DNA of 36,599 nucleotides from Bacteroidales bacterium UBA1392 (GTDB lineage Bacteria > Bacteroidota > Bacteroidia > Bacteroidales > UBA932). Positions 16,250 through 25,013 of the stretch are shown piece after piece. Below the pieces are notes generated by a model. The model did not search any database. It was not told the origin of the DNA and was given only the letters and a program-made list of their open reading frames with translations. The stretch is from assembly GCA_002305275.1 (NCBI GenBank), contig DBQO01000013.1, positions 65,733 through 102,331 on the forward strand, written 5' to 3'. The position numbers were made by a program, and so were the translations under genes. The first letter of the stretch is position 1. The number at the start of each line of letters is the position of its first letter.

Positions 16250-17686
16250 ATGAAGAGTGAGAAAGTATTATCTTTTTTCAAAGAGATAACCCGCATTCCG
16301 CGTGAATCAGGTCATGAAGAGCAGATTATTGCATATTTGCAGGAGTTTGCAGCATCACACAACCTAAAGTGTAAAACCGATAAAGTAGGCAACGTGCTAA
16401 TCATCAAAGAGGCCTCCAATGGGTATGAAAACAGTCCTACGGTGATTCTCCAGAGCCATTCCGATATGGTTTGCGAAAAAAACGCAGACTCTAAGCACGA
16501 TTTTTCCAAAGATCCCATCAAATATGTGATAGAAGATGGCTGGATGATTGCCAAAGAGACCACCCTGGGTGCCGACTGCGGCATAGGGATAGCAGCACAA
16601 CTTGCAATCCTTGAAGATAACTCTTTAGAGCACGGCAGGATTGAAGCTCTTTTTACAGTTTCTGAAGAGACCGGATTGGATGGTGCCAAGGCGCTTAAAC
16701 CGGGATTTCTAACAGGTGACATCCTGATTAATCTCGATTCGGAGGATGAGGGTGAGCTTTTCGTGGGTTGTGCCGGCGGCATTGATACCACGGCTCTCTT
16801 CAAATATAAACCTAAAAAGGCTGATCCATCCAGAGTCTATACCCGCTTTACCGTACTTGGAGGTATAGGCGGCCATAGCGGTGACGATATCGACAAGGGA
16901 AGAGCCAATGCAGTGCAACTCCTGGGACGCTTCCTCAATCAGTGTTTTGCACAATTCAAGATTGATCTCTGCACCATCGATGGAGGTAATAAGCGCAATG
17001 CCATTGCACGCGAGGCATATGCTGTGGTTGCTATTCCGGCGAAAAGTGAAGATGCGGTAATCGCACTCTTTAATGCATTTGCAGCTGACATCAGAAGTGA
17101 GTATGCAGTGACTGACCCTGCTGTAAATGCAGTAGCTGAGCCTGTTGCACGGGAGAAACATGCCATTCCCAACGGTGTTGCCAAAAGATTGGTAGCTGCT
17201 CTTGTGGCAGCTCCTCATGGAGTGCTTGCAATGAGCGCTGAACTCGAGGGTCTGGTGGAGACCTCTTCAAACCTTGCTTCTGTTAAGATGGGCAAAGGAA
17301 ACACCATCCGTATCGGATCTAGTCAACGCAGTTCCATCAATTCTGCTCGAAGATTTGCCGGTGAACGCTTTGCTTCCGTGTTCAGGCTTGCCGGTGCCAA
17401 GGTGGCTCATGAGTCAGAGTATCCGGGTTGGAAGCCAAATATGAATTCTCCTCTAAAGGATATAACTGTGGAGGCTTATGTACGTCTCTTCGGTGAACAA
17501 CCCGTAGTACGTGCTATTCATGCCGGACTCGAGTGTGGTCTGTTTCTCGATATCTATCCCAACCTGGACATGATCTCTTTCGGCCCTACATTGAGGGGAG
17601 TCCATGCCCCGGGAGAGCGCCTCGAACTGGCTTCCGTAGATAAATTTTGGTTACTTTTGCTTGAAGTATTGAGATCTATTAAGTAA
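16250..17686 (+). CDS. pepD: Aminoacyl-histidine dipeptidase (Xaa-His dipeptidase)
   Basis: Cytosolic M20C zinc peptidase that hydrolyses Xaa-His dipeptides and other dipeptides. It has 478 residues, close to the E. coli PepD length. The metal site is visible: His and Asp in LQSHSDMVCEK, bridging Asp in LGADCGIG, the Glu pair in SEETGLDGA, Asp in INLDSED, and a C-terminal His in LRGVHAPGE. The VGCAGGID stretch and the GGIGGHSGDDI lid motif are typical of subfamily M20C. It starts 39 bases after dnaA and ends ten bases before rpe, so it is probably cotranscribed with rpe. It differs clearly from the other M20 enzyme at 1940-3295. Confidence 0.94.
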   Translation: MKSEKVLSFFKEITRIPRESGHEEQIIAYLQEFAASHNLKCKTDKVGNVLIIKEASNGYENSPTVILQSHSDMVCEKNADSKHDFSKDPIKYVIEDGWMIAKETTLGADCGIGIAAQLAILEDNSLEHGRIEALFTVSEETGLDGAKALKPGFLTGDILINLDSEDEGELFVGCAGGIDTTALFKYKPKKADPSRVYTRFTVLGGIGGHSGDDIDKGRANAVQLLGRFLNQCFAQFKIDLCTIDGGNKRNAIAREAYAVVAIPAKSEDAVIALFNAFAADIRSEYAVTDPAVNAVAEPVAREKHAIPNGVAKRLVAALVAAPHGVLAMSAELEGLVETSSNLASVKMGKGNTIRIGSSQRSSINSARRFAGERFASVFRLAGAKVAHESEYPGWKPNMNSPLKDITVEAYVRLFGEQPVVRAIHAGLECGLFLDIYPNLDMISFGPTLRGVHAPGERLELASVDKFWLLLLEVLRSIK

Positions 17687-17696
17687 AACTATCGCT

Positions 17697-18353
17697 ATGT
17701 CACTGATTATCGCCCCCTCGATGCTTTCCGCAGATTTCGCAAATCTCTCTGATGACATACGGATGGTCAACGAGAGCCAGGCCGACTGGTTTCATCTCGA
17801 CATAATGGATGGCCTCTTCGTACCCAATATCTCCTATGGTTTTCCCGTTATCAAGGCAATTGCTTCCCTCGCTGAAAAACCGCTTGATGCTCATCTTATG
17901 ATCATGAATCCCGATAGGTATATCGACAGCTTTGCAGAGGTGGGGGTGAGTTGGCTAAGCGTTCATCTTGAGGCCTGTACACATCTCCATCGCACTATCC
18001 AGCATATCAAGAGTGCCGGTATGAAGGCAGGTGTTGCCATCAATCCTCATACTCCCGTCTCCTCTCTCGAGGAGATTATACCTTATTGCGACTATATTTT
18101 GGTAATGGCTGTTAATCCCGGATTCGGAGGTCAGTCGTTCATCCCGACTACGGTTAATAAGGTGGCTAAACTCTACTCGATGCTTTCTGCTTCCAATCCG
18201 GATTGCATCATTGAGGTGGATGGTGGAGTCAATGAGGCAAATATAGCCTCTCTGGCTGCTGCAGGTGCAAAGGCCTTTGTTGCGGGTAATTCCGTTTTTA
18301 CGGCAGAAGATCCTTCTGCAATGATTGCTAAATTACGTAACCAATCTCTTTAA
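17697..18353 (+). CDS. rpe: Ribulose-phosphate 3-epimerase
   Basis: Interconverts ribulose 5-phosphate and xylulose 5-phosphate in the non-oxidative pentose phosphate pathway. It has 218 residues forming a TIM barrel. The motifs are complete: N-terminal IIAPSMLSADFANL, the metal and catalytic Asp in HLDIMDGLFVPN, His in DAHLMIMNP, VMAVNPGFGGQSF, and the C-terminal catalytic Asp in IEVDGGVN with phosphate-binding VAGNSVF. It follows pepD after ten bases and overlaps the 3' end of the convergent birA by 26 bases. Confidence 0.96.
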   Translation: MSLIIAPSMLSADFANLSDDIRMVNESQADWFHLDIMDGLFVPNISYGFPVIKAIASLAEKPLDAHLMIMNPDRYIDSFAEVGVSWLSVHLEACTHLHRTIQHIKSAGMKAGVAINPHTPVSSLEEIIPYCDYILVMAVNPGFGGQSFIPTTVNKVAKLYSMLSASNPDCIIEVDGGVNEANIASLAAAGAKAFVAGNSVFTAEDPSAMIAKLRNQSL

Positions 18354-19068
18354 AGGCATAAGCCCTTATCTCCCCTTCAACCGTTTCTACCATAAGGAGG
18401 CCCTGGTTGTCCAGGCCGATGATGCGTGCTTCAAGGCTTTCTCCGGTAGCGTTATCTAAATAACGGTGGTATTCTCCCTTGCGGTAAAGCAGATCAAGGT
18501 AATCTTTCTCCAGTTTCCCTCCCTTTTGAGAAATTGCCTGCTTATAGCGTTCGGAAATATATGATACTACATCGGTCAGTTCCTTTCGTATATCATATTC
18601 TTTTCGTGTCAGAAGTTTGAGGGAAGTAGGATTTGGCGCATTCGAATCAAATATCTCCTGATTAATGTTTATACCGATACCGGCTATGCTATATGTCAAT
18701 TTGTCACACGCAATGCCATTTTCAATGAGGATGCCACATATCTTCAGATCCTTATAATAGATGTCATTAGGCCATTTTATACGGCACTCTACACCATGTT
18801 GTATCATATAGTCGGTAACACCCAGAGCAACGGCTTTTGAGATAATGAACTGCTCATTGGCTGGGATGTTGTCAGGCTTGAAAAGTATTGAAAATGTGAG
18901 GTTTTCGCCTCTTTTGCTCTCCCACCTGTTGCCTCTCTGACCTCGTCCGGCTCTCTGGAAATAGGCTGCATAAACAGTTAAATTATCCAGAGTGTGGCGA
19001 TCATTCATCAATTGGGTATTGGTGGAATCTATCTCTTCAAACCATACAATGTTGTGTGTGCCTATCAT
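18328..19068 (-). CDS. birA: Biotin--[acetyl-CoA-carboxylase] ligase
   Basis: Activates biotin to biotinyl-AMP and attaches it to the carboxyl-carrier protein. It has 246 residues. The catalytic core is intact: EEIDSTNTQLM at the N-terminus, the biotinyl-AMP loop GRGQRGNRWES, LTFSILFKP, the KWPNDIYY motif with the active Lys, and IGININQE. The C-terminal SH3-like domain is short (LEARIIGLDNQGLLMVE). There is no N-terminal winged helix, so unlike E. coli BirA this is a monofunctional ligase and not a repressor. It stands alone on the minus strand between two plus-strand operons. Confidence 0.94.
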   Translation of the reverse strand: MIGTHNIVWFEEIDSTNTQLMNDRHTLDNLTVYAAYFQRAGRGQRGNRWESKRGENLTFSILFKPDNIPANEQFIISKAVALGVTDYMIQHGVECRIKWPNDIYYKDLKICGILIENGIACDKLTYSIAGIGININQEIFDSNAPNPTSLKLLTRKEYDIRKELTDVVSYISERYKQAISQKGGKLEKDYLDLLYRKGEYHRYLDNATGESLEARIIGLDNQGLLMVETVEGEIRAYAFKEIGYVI

Positions 19069-19107
19069 TAATATCTCTATTATTTTAGGTTGGCTAAAAA
19101 TTTGCAG

Positions 19108-19115
19108 TATATTTG
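19108..19115 (+). promoter_or_regulatory. Candidate -7 box for rsfS-ftsH-cdsA
   Basis: TATATTTG matches TAnnTTTG exactly and lies 24 bases before the rsfS ATG at 19140. The TTG at 19113, which extends the open frame upstream, is part of this box and so is unlikely to be the start. The -33 side is only T-rich. Confidence 0.5.
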
Positions 19116-19139
19116 TCGCACCAAGTTAGTAATTTTCAG

Positions 19140-19529
19140 ATGAAGAAAACCAAAGAAGTTAATAAAAGTGAGATTGAGACCAATCTCAATGAGATAAAGA
19201 TCATATCCTACGCTATGATGGAGAAAAAGGGCAAAGATGTTGTTTCTCTCGATCTGAGGCGCATAAATTCAGCCTTTACCGACCACTTTGTGATCTGTAA
19301 TGCAGATACGCCCACTCAGGTAGTTGCCATTAGCGACTTTATTGAGGAGATGATGGAAAAAAAAGCCGACAGAGCTGCTGTAAGAAAGCAGGGCAGGGAA
19401 AATGGCTTTTGGATTATTCTTGACTATACAGATATTGTTGTCCACATTTTCAAGACGGAGCAAAGGTTGTTCTACCGGCTTGAAGATCTTTGGGCAGATG
19501 CTGTTAAAACCGTTTATGAGGAGGCTTAA
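19140..19529 (+). CDS. rsfS: Ribosome silencing factor RsfS
   Basis: Binds ribosomal protein L14 (uL14) on the large subunit and blocks subunit joining when nutrients are low. It has 129 residues. The Iojap/RsfS fold is recognisable from GKDVVSLDLRRINSAFTDHFVICNADTPTQV, GRENGFWIILDYTDIVVHIF and the C-terminal YRLEDLW motif. The ATG at 19140 is preferred to the earlier TTG at 19113, which lies inside a promoter box. ftsH begins two bases after the stop codon, so translation is probably coupled; rsfS-ftsH-cdsA is a common order in Bacteroidota. Confidence 0.93.
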   Translation: MKKTKEVNKSEIETNLNEIKIISYAMMEKKGKDVVSLDLRRINSAFTDHFVICNADTPTQVVAISDFIEEMMEKKADRAAVRKQGRENGFWIILDYTDIVVHIFKTEQRLFYRLEDLWADAVKTVYEEA

Positions 19530-19530
19530 T

Positions 19531-21486
19531 ATGACTAAAAATACACGCAATACAGGTAGTGGTAACCCTATCGGCAGTCCCAATAAGAGAAAAGCTCCCG
19601 GTTGGCTCTTCTGGTTTTATATCATGCTTTTTTTAGGGCTGGGCTATATGTTTCTCACTAGTAGTGGGATTGAACCCATCAAGAAGGAATGGATAGAGGT
19701 AAAGGAAAATATACTCCCCAGCGGAGATATTGATAAGGTGGTATATGTTCGCAATGAACGCAGAGGTGAGATTTATATCTCAAAGGATAGCATTTCCAAG
19801 TATAAAAACATCTTCGGGGGCAAGGAACCTAAGTCTGGTCCGCATTTCTATTTCCTTGTTTCAGATAAATTCGATGCTGAGGTAGAGCTGGAGGCTGTAC
19901 GAGAGTTGCAAGCGGAGGAAAGTAAATTTGATGTGGTAGTGGAGGAGAAACATAACTATTGGGGTAGAGCGCTGGAGTGGCTGATGTTCCCTTTGCTTTT
20001 CATCCTTATGTGGTTCCTGCTTTTCCGTCCCATGCGAAATAATATTGGTGGAGGAGCCGGTGGTGGTATATTCAATGTAGGAAAATCCCAGGCCAAACTC
20101 TACGAAAAGGAAGACCATACCAAGGTGACATTTAAAGATGTCGCAGGTCTGGAGGAGGCAAAAGTTGAAATTATGGAGATTGTGGATTTTCTTAAGAGTC
20201 CAAAGAAATATACCTCCCTGGGTGGAAAGATTCCCAAAGGAGTACTTCTCGTAGGCCCTCCGGGTACGGGAAAGACTCTTCTCGCCAAAGCTGTTGCCGG
20301 TGAGGCAAATGTTCCCTTCTTCTCAATTTCAGGCTCAGACTTCGTCGAAATGTTTGTCGGTGTGGGAGCATCAAGAGTGCGTGATCTCTTCAAACAGGCT
20401 AAGGAAAAGGCCCCTTGTATCGTATTTATTGATGAAATCGATGCCGTAGGTCGCGCGAGAAGTAAAAATGCAGGTTTCTCATCAAATGACGAGCGCGAAA
20501 ATACTCTCAACCAGCTCCTTACTGAGATGGATGGCTTCGGATCCAATTCAGGAGTCATAATACTTGCAGCTACAAATAGACCCGATATCCTGGACAAGGC
20601 GCTGATGAGGGCAGGTCGCTTTGACCGCCAGATACACGTGGATCTCCCTGAACTAAAAGAGCGTCTCGAAATATTCAAGGTGCATCTTCGCAATCTAAAG
20701 CTCGTCAGCGGTTTTGATATAGACTTTCTTGCAAAGCAGACACCCGGATTTTCCGGTGCGGATATCGCAAACGTTTGCAATGAAGCGGCTCTGATTGCCG
20801 CCAGAAAGGACAAAACTGCTATAGATAAACAGGACTTTTTGGATGCAATCGACAGGATTGTGGGTGGTCTGGAGCGTAAAAGTAAAATTATCTCTCCTGA
20901 GGAAAAGAGAACTATTGCATATCATGAGGCGGGCCATGCTACTGTGAGCTGGCTCCTGCCTAACGCAAATCCTCTGTTGAAAGTCACCATAATCCCCCGT
21001 GGACAGGCCCTTGGAGCAGCATGGTATCTACCCGAGGAGCGCAATCTTACAACAACGGAACAACTGATGGATGAGATGGCGAGTACCATTGGAGGACGTG
21101 TGGCTGAAGAGATAATAAATGGGAAAATATCCACAGGTGCTCTAAGTGACCTTGAAAAACTCACTAAGCAAGCTTATGCCATGGTCACTTATTTTGGTAT
21201 GAGTGACAAAGTGGGCAATGTCTCTTTCTATGATTCCACCGGTCGTGCGGAGATGTCTCTCTCTAAGCCTTACAGTGAAAAGACTGCTGAACTAATAGAT
21301 TCGGAGGTAAAGAAACTTATAGATCAGGCTCACAAGACTGCAACCCGTGTCCTTACAGAGAATCGTGAAGGCTTTGAGAAACTGGCAGAACTTCTTCTTG
21401 AGAAGGAGGTTATATTCTCTGAGGATTTGGAGAGTATATTCGGTCCCCGAAAAGGCGGTAAGGATCCCAACAAGTTGCTGGCGTAG
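19531..21486 (+). CDS. ftsH: ATP-dependent zinc metalloprotease FtsH
   Basis: Membrane-anchored AAA+ protease that degrades unneeded membrane and cytosolic proteins. It has 651 residues. A first membrane helix (about 24-43) is followed by a periplasmic domain, a second helix (about 152-172, LMFPLLFILMWFLLF), the AAA domain with Walker A GPPGTGKT (242-249), Walker B CIVFIDEIDA and the second region of homology TNRPDILDKALMRAGRFDRQ, then the protease domain with zinc motif H465-E-A-G-H469. The ATG at 19531 was chosen because it directly follows rsfS; upstream in-frame codons lie inside rsfS. cdsA starts four bases after the stop. Confidence 0.96.
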   Translation: MTKNTRNTGSGNPIGSPNKRKAPGWLFWFYIMLFLGLGYMFLTSSGIEPIKKEWIEVKENILPSGDIDKVVYVRNERRGEIYISKDSISKYKNIFGGKEPKSGPHFYFLVSDKFDAEVELEAVRELQAEESKFDVVVEEKHNYWGRALEWLMFPLLFILMWFLLFRPMRNNIGGGAGGGIFNVGKSQAKLYEKEDHTKVTFKDVAGLEEAKVEIMEIVDFLKSPKKYTSLGGKIPKGVLLVGPPGTGKTLLAKAVAGEANVPFFSISGSDFVEMFVGVGASRVRDLFKQAKEKAPCIVFIDEIDAVGRARSKNAGFSSNDERENTLNQLLTEMDGFGSNSGVIILAATNRPDILDKALMRAGRFDRQIHVDLPELKERLEIFKVHLRNLKLVSGFDIDFLAKQTPGFSGADIANVCNEAALIAARKDKTAIDKQDFLDAIDRIVGGLERKSKIISPEEKRTIAYHEAGHATVSWLLPNANPLLKVTIIPRGQALGAAWYLPEERNLTTTEQLMDEMASTIGGRVAEEIINGKISTGALSDLEKLTKQAYAMVTYFGMSDKVGNVSFYDSTGRAEMSLSKPYSEKTAELIDSEVKKLIDQAHKTATRVLTENREGFEKLAELLLEKEVIFSEDLESIFGPRKGGKDPNKLLA

Positions 21487-21489
21487 CTT

Positions 21490-22371
21490 ATGAGTTCTCT
21501 GTCAAAGCGCATAAAGAGCGGTATAATTTTTTTTATAGTAGTTGCGGGAGCACTGCTCTGCAAGTGTACTTTTCTTCCACTCCTGGTGATCATAGGCGCT
21601 ATTATGATGGGTGAGTACTACTCTATGACTCTTTCGAAACGCTTTTTCAGAGAGCAGGTATTTATGATTTCAGCTGTCGTTTTTGCCTTAGTCCTGCTCT
21701 TTTTGACTTTTGTCACCGGACTTGGCCACAAATACCTGCTATTGACACTTATACCTATCCTCGCCACATGCATCTCGTTGATCTTCACCGCAACAAGTGA
21801 GTCACCTAGAGGCAGTGCCGACGAGGGAGTTATTCACGATAGAGTAAGAGGTGCTGCTCATCTGATGATGCCGGTACTCTATATTGCCCTTCCGTTGCTA
21901 CTCGCACAGTTTTTGGTGTTCGATGGTGAGGGTAGCTATACACCCTGGCTGCTGCTAAGTGTTTTAATACTGATTTGGCTCAATGATGTAGGTGCCTACG
22001 TGTTTGGAATGTTGTTGGGACAGCGTAAGGGTAGCCGCAAGATTTTACCGGGCGTTTCGCCGAAGAAGTCTTGGGCCGGTTTTTGGGGAGGTACCCTTAC
22101 CACCTTTTTGGTTGCAATCCTTCTCTATTTTGTAACCCGCACACTATCGCTTTTAGAGATTTCATGGTGGCACTGGATAGTTATGGCTGCCATAGTCTCT
22201 GTTTTCGGTCTGTTTGGCGACCTATTTGAGTCTTTGCTCAAGAGGGCATGCAATGTCAAGGATTCGGGCAATATAATGCCGGGTCATGGAGGTCTTCTCG
22301 ACCGTTTTGATGCAACACTTTTCGTTGTCCCGGTGGTATTACTCTACCTTAAGCTTGTTTGTGTTATTTGA
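21490..22371 (+). CDS. cdsA: Phosphatidate cytidylyltransferase
   Basis: Makes CDP-diacylglycerol from phosphatidic acid and CTP in the inner membrane, the branch point of phospholipid synthesis. It has 293 residues with multiple hydrophobic helices. The CDP-diglyceride synthetase signature is complete near the C-terminus: ISPKKSW-like PGVSPKKSWAGFWGG, then GDLFESLLKRACNVKDSG and MPGHGGLLDRFDA with the conserved Asp residues. It follows ftsH after three bases. The promoter of the next gene, psd, overlaps its last codons. Confidence 0.94.
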   Translation: MSSLSKRIKSGIIFFIVVAGALLCKCTFLPLLVIIGAIMMGEYYSMTLSKRFFREQVFMISAVVFALVLLFLTFVTGLGHKYLLLTLIPILATCISLIFTATSESPRGSADEGVIHDRVRGAAHLMMPVLYIALPLLLAQFLVFDGEGSYTPWLLLSVLILIWLNDVGAYVFGMLLGQRKGSRKILPGVSPKKSWAGFWGGTLTTFLVAILLYFVTRTLSLLEISWWHWIVMAAIVSVFGLFGDLFESLLKRACNVKDSGNIMPGHGGLLDRFDATLFVVPVVLLYLKLVCVI

Positions 22372-22389
22372 GCGGATTGCATATCTTTG
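22358..22389 (+). promoter_or_regulatory. Promoter of psd, overlapping the end of cdsA
   Basis: A TTTG -33 element (22358-22361) is followed after 20 bases by TATCTTTG (22382-22389), both matching the Bacteroidota consensus. The -33 element lies inside the cdsA coding end. The leader to the psd ATG would be only about 13-15 bases. psd can therefore be expressed independently of the ftsH-cdsA transcript. Confidence 0.65.
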
Positions 22390-22408
22390 CTCGTAAATAA
22401 ATCCATAT

Positions 22409-23062
22409 ATGAGAATTCACAAAGAGGGACATATCATAATAATCATCAATTTCCTTATTTGGACAGCGATTTCCGGAATCTGTTTCATTTTTTGTAAAAA
22501 TGCTTTAATCAACTGGATTGTAGTGGGTATCGCTCTTTTTTTATCTCTCTTCATGATGTGGTTTTTTAGAGTCCCGGTACGAGAGGCGGTTATTGATGAT
22601 TCTTTGGTTATATCTCCCGGAGATGGTAAGGTAGTTAATATTAAAGAGGTTGAGGAGAATGAGTATTTTGGTGGAAAATGTCTCTGCATTTCTATTTTCC
22701 TTACTTTTTTCAATGTCCACATAACCTGGTTTCCCGTGGGAGGAATAGTAAAGTATTATAAATACCATCCCGGCAAATATATAGTTGCCTTTCATTCAAA
22801 GGCTTCCGAGAAAAACGAACGCACCACTATTGCCATTCGTACAAATACCGGTAAAGATGTGATGTTTCGCCAGATTGCAGGTATCGTAGCACGGCGAGTT
22901 GTCTGCTATGCAAAGGAGAGTAAGCATTTTGCTCAAACTTCCGAAGCAGGGTTTATCAAGTTCGGTTCAAGGCTGGATGTTTTCTTACCTTTAGGCACCG
23001 AGGTGCTTGTAAAAAAAGGTGACAAGGTTTCAGGTCAGACCTCGGTTTTAGCAAAGTTTTAA
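22409..23062 (+). CDS. psd: Phosphatidylserine decarboxylase (short, archaetidylserine-decarboxylase type)
   Basis: Converts phosphatidylserine to phosphatidylethanolamine at the inner membrane. It has 217 residues, the short class found in Bacteroidota. Two N-terminal hydrophobic segments (about 8-50) are followed by the catalytic domain: VISPGDGKV, ISIFLTFFNVHITWFPVGG, the AFHSKASEKNERT segment, and the self-cleavage site in IKFGSRLD between G186 and S187, where the new N-terminal Ser becomes the pyruvoyl group. No pssA is in the window. The gene is followed by short heptanucleotide repeats and a strong bidirectional terminator. Confidence 0.94.
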   Translation: MRIHKEGHIIIIINFLIWTAISGICFIFCKNALINWIVVGIALFLSLFMMWFFRVPVREAVIDDSLVISPGDGKVVNIKEVEENEYFGGKCLCISIFLTFFNVHITWFPVGGIVKYYKYHPGKYIVAFHSKASEKNERTTIAIRTNTGKDVMFRQIAGIVARRVVCYAKESKHFAQTSEAGFIKFGSRLDVFLPLGTEVLVKKGDKVSGQTSVLAKF

Positions 23063-23063
23063 G

Positions 23064-23098
23064 TTACTACCTACTACTCACTACCGACTACATACTAA
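23064..23098 (-). repeat. Degenerate heptanucleotide array after psd (GTAGTNN, reverse orientation)
   Basis: Five 7-base units in register on the plus strand: TTACTAC, CTACTAC, TCACTAC, CGACTAC, ATACTAA. On the minus strand they read GTAGTNN, a rotation of the GTGTGTA unit seen around clpX. They start right after the psd stop codon and run into the terminator. Confidence 0.7.
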
Positions 23099-23127
23099 AA
23101 AAAATCACCCGTGAGGGTGATTTTTTT
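23097..23127. terminator. Bidirectional terminator between psd and susD
   Basis: TCACCC (23105-23110) pairs with GGGTGA (23115-23120) around a GTGA loop, flanked by an A-run on the left and seven T on the right, so it works as an intrinsic terminator on both strands. It lies between the converging psd and susD genes, three bases from the susD stop. Confidence 0.88.
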
Positions 23128-23130
23128 AGT

Positions 23131-24981
23131 TTAGTTCTGGTTGGAGTCCCACCATACCGGAATAGTCCACACATCATCAGCCGTGTTCCACATGGGTTTT
23201 GTCATGTCTGCACCGGGAACCTTCTCTCCAATTGCCTGGAGGTTGGTCTTGTTGTAGTTGTACTCGTGTGAAGAGTGCATCCAGCGACGTAACTGTTTGC
23301 CCATAGGGATAGCCTTTAGGGCACCGGCACTTACATCGTGGTAAGCGGGGATCTTCCAGTTGAGGAAGAGTTTGGTGTCAAAGTCATAACGACGCATGTC
23401 GTTCCAGATTTCAACTGAGAAGTGCAATGCGATACGTTTCTGAGTCAGGATCTTGCCAAGTGTAAGGTCACCGGCGGTACCGATACCGTTGTTGAGGAAA
23501 TTGTTGATCTCAGCAGAGGTCATAGGCACGAATGAGGGACAATCGAGCAGACCGGGATCTTCTGCAACCCACTGGTTGAGTTTGATGTTCATCTGATCCA
23601 TAGATGCCTTAATGCCCTCTTTGTAAGCAGCAAATGCTCCGTTCTTGTCTCCCTTGTTGAAGAGAACCTCGGCTTTGATAAAGCAAGCCTCTGCATAGGA
23701 CCCCATATAAGTCGGAGATGAAACTCTGGTATAGAACGTACCCGATTCTTTAGAACCGTCAACAGTCTTTCCTGCCCTTCTGTAGAGAAGGTCGGGGTTG
23801 GCTGCATAACCCTTCGATGAAGAGGTTGCCTCTACATAGTAGATGTCGTTTGCACGAGCGGGGTTGTCACTCAGAATAAACCATCCACTGGTAGTGCTGA
23901 AATTAGCACGTAGAGGGCCACCCTGAAAGTTAGGGCTATTACCTGACGTCATATCAACTCCAAGAGAACGGCGCCAGTTGCCTGACCATTTAACACCTGC
24001 AGGAGGATTGGGTTTGGGATTTGCGTCGTATGCCCAAGGGAGAATCCTGTCGGCGCGGGGGTCTTCTACACCATAACCGGCAAAATTGGTAAGATTGTCA
24101 AACAACATCTTGGTAGGCATATAACCGGCATTCATACCACTAACAGAGTATAGAGGTGAATAGTCAACAGGTTCATTCCATCCGAGTACGTCGTGAGTCG
24201 TGCTGTTGTTGTCGGTGTGGAAAATCACCATGTCGTCATTTACACTCTTAGGACCCTTTGCAAGTGCATCGAGGATAGCCTGAGAGTCAAACTTACCATC
24301 CTTGTAGTTTCCTTCACCTTTCTTTATAAGTTTATTGATGAAACGTGCCTTGAGTAGGTTACCCCACTTAATCCATTTCTGAGGATCACCGCCACCCCAG
24401 TAGTCACCCAGTGCAAGAGCAGGGGTAAGGGGAGCCTGTGTTTTGGCCATGAGTTCAAGGCCCTCATCCAGTTCTTTAAGACAGCCGAGGTAGATGGTCT
24501 TACCATCATCATATTCGGGAGTAGCATTCTCACCTAAGGCATCCGTATAGGGCATTTCACCGTAGAGGTCTGTCATCATCATGAAACCGTATGCACGGAT
24601 GATCTTGAAAGCACCCATATAGTGCCATGCTTCAGCCTCTTCAGCTCTTTTGTACATGTCATTGAGGTTGCAGGCTGCACCCACGAACCACCATTGGTAG
24701 GGAGTAGTGGAGACACCTCCTACAGGATACCAGATTGACATGTTGAAGTAGGTACCACCGCCGGTGTATCTTGTCCAGTCACCCATCGACATACTTGTAC
24801 GCCAGGCAGCAAACTGCTGAGCATGATTAGTGTAGAACTCAATATGCGCAAGACGATTCTGGAACAAGGCACTCTCTGATGAAGGATTATCAGGGTCGGT
24901 GTTCACATTAAGCCACTCGTTACAAGATGCGAGAAGCATCACCATGAGGAGTGACGTTATTATTGATTTCAAATATTTCAT
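23131..24981 (-). CDS. SusD-like outer-membrane nutrient-binding lipoprotein
   Basis: Surface lipoprotein that acts as the lid of a SusC transporter. It has 616 residues. A lipoprotein signal is clear: MKYLKSIITSLLMVMLLAS then C20. The protein resembles the SusD-like_2/RagB group, with an early NTDPDNPSS segment, helical TPR-like stretches (ACNLNDMYKRAEEAEAWHYMG, IIRAYGFMMMTDLYGEMPY) and QKWIKWGNLLKARFINKL. ATG codons exist at 25002 and 24981; the latter gives a standard-length signal peptide. It is rich in Trp and Tyr, as expected of ligand-binding lids. It follows susC after 32 bases. The substrate is unknown; no glycosidase or regulator adjoins. Confidence 0.9.
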   Translation of the reverse strand: MKYLKSIITSLLMVMLLASCNEWLNVNTDPDNPSSESALFQNRLAHIEFYTNHAQQFAAWRTSMSMGDWTRYTGGGTYFNMSIWYPVGGVSTTPYQWWFVGAACNLNDMYKRAEEAEAWHYMGAFKIIRAYGFMMMTDLYGEMPYTDALGENATPEYDDGKTIYLGCLKELDEGLELMAKTQAPLTPALALGDYWGGGDPQKWIKWGNLLKARFINKLIKKGEGNYKDGKFDSQAILDALAKGPKSVNDDMVIFHTDNNSTTHDVLGWNEPVDYSPLYSVSGMNAGYMPTKMLFDNLTNFAGYGVEDPRADRILPWAYDANPKPNPPAGVKWSGNWRRSLGVDMTSGNSPNFQGGPLRANFSTTSGWFILSDNPARANDIYYVEATSSSKGYAANPDLLYRRAGKTVDGSKESGTFYTRVSSPTYMGSYAEACFIKAEVLFNKGDKNGAFAAYKEGIKASMDQMNIKLNQWVAEDPGLLDCPSFVPMTSAEINNFLNNGIGTAGDLTLGKILTQKRIALHFSVEIWNDMRRYDFDTKLFLNWKIPAYHDVSAGALKAIPMGKQLRRWMHSSHEYNYNKTNLQAIGEKVPGADMTKPMWNTADDVWTIPVWWDSNQN

Positions 24982-25013
24982 AATCTTACTATTATTTATC
25001 ATTTCCTGATTTA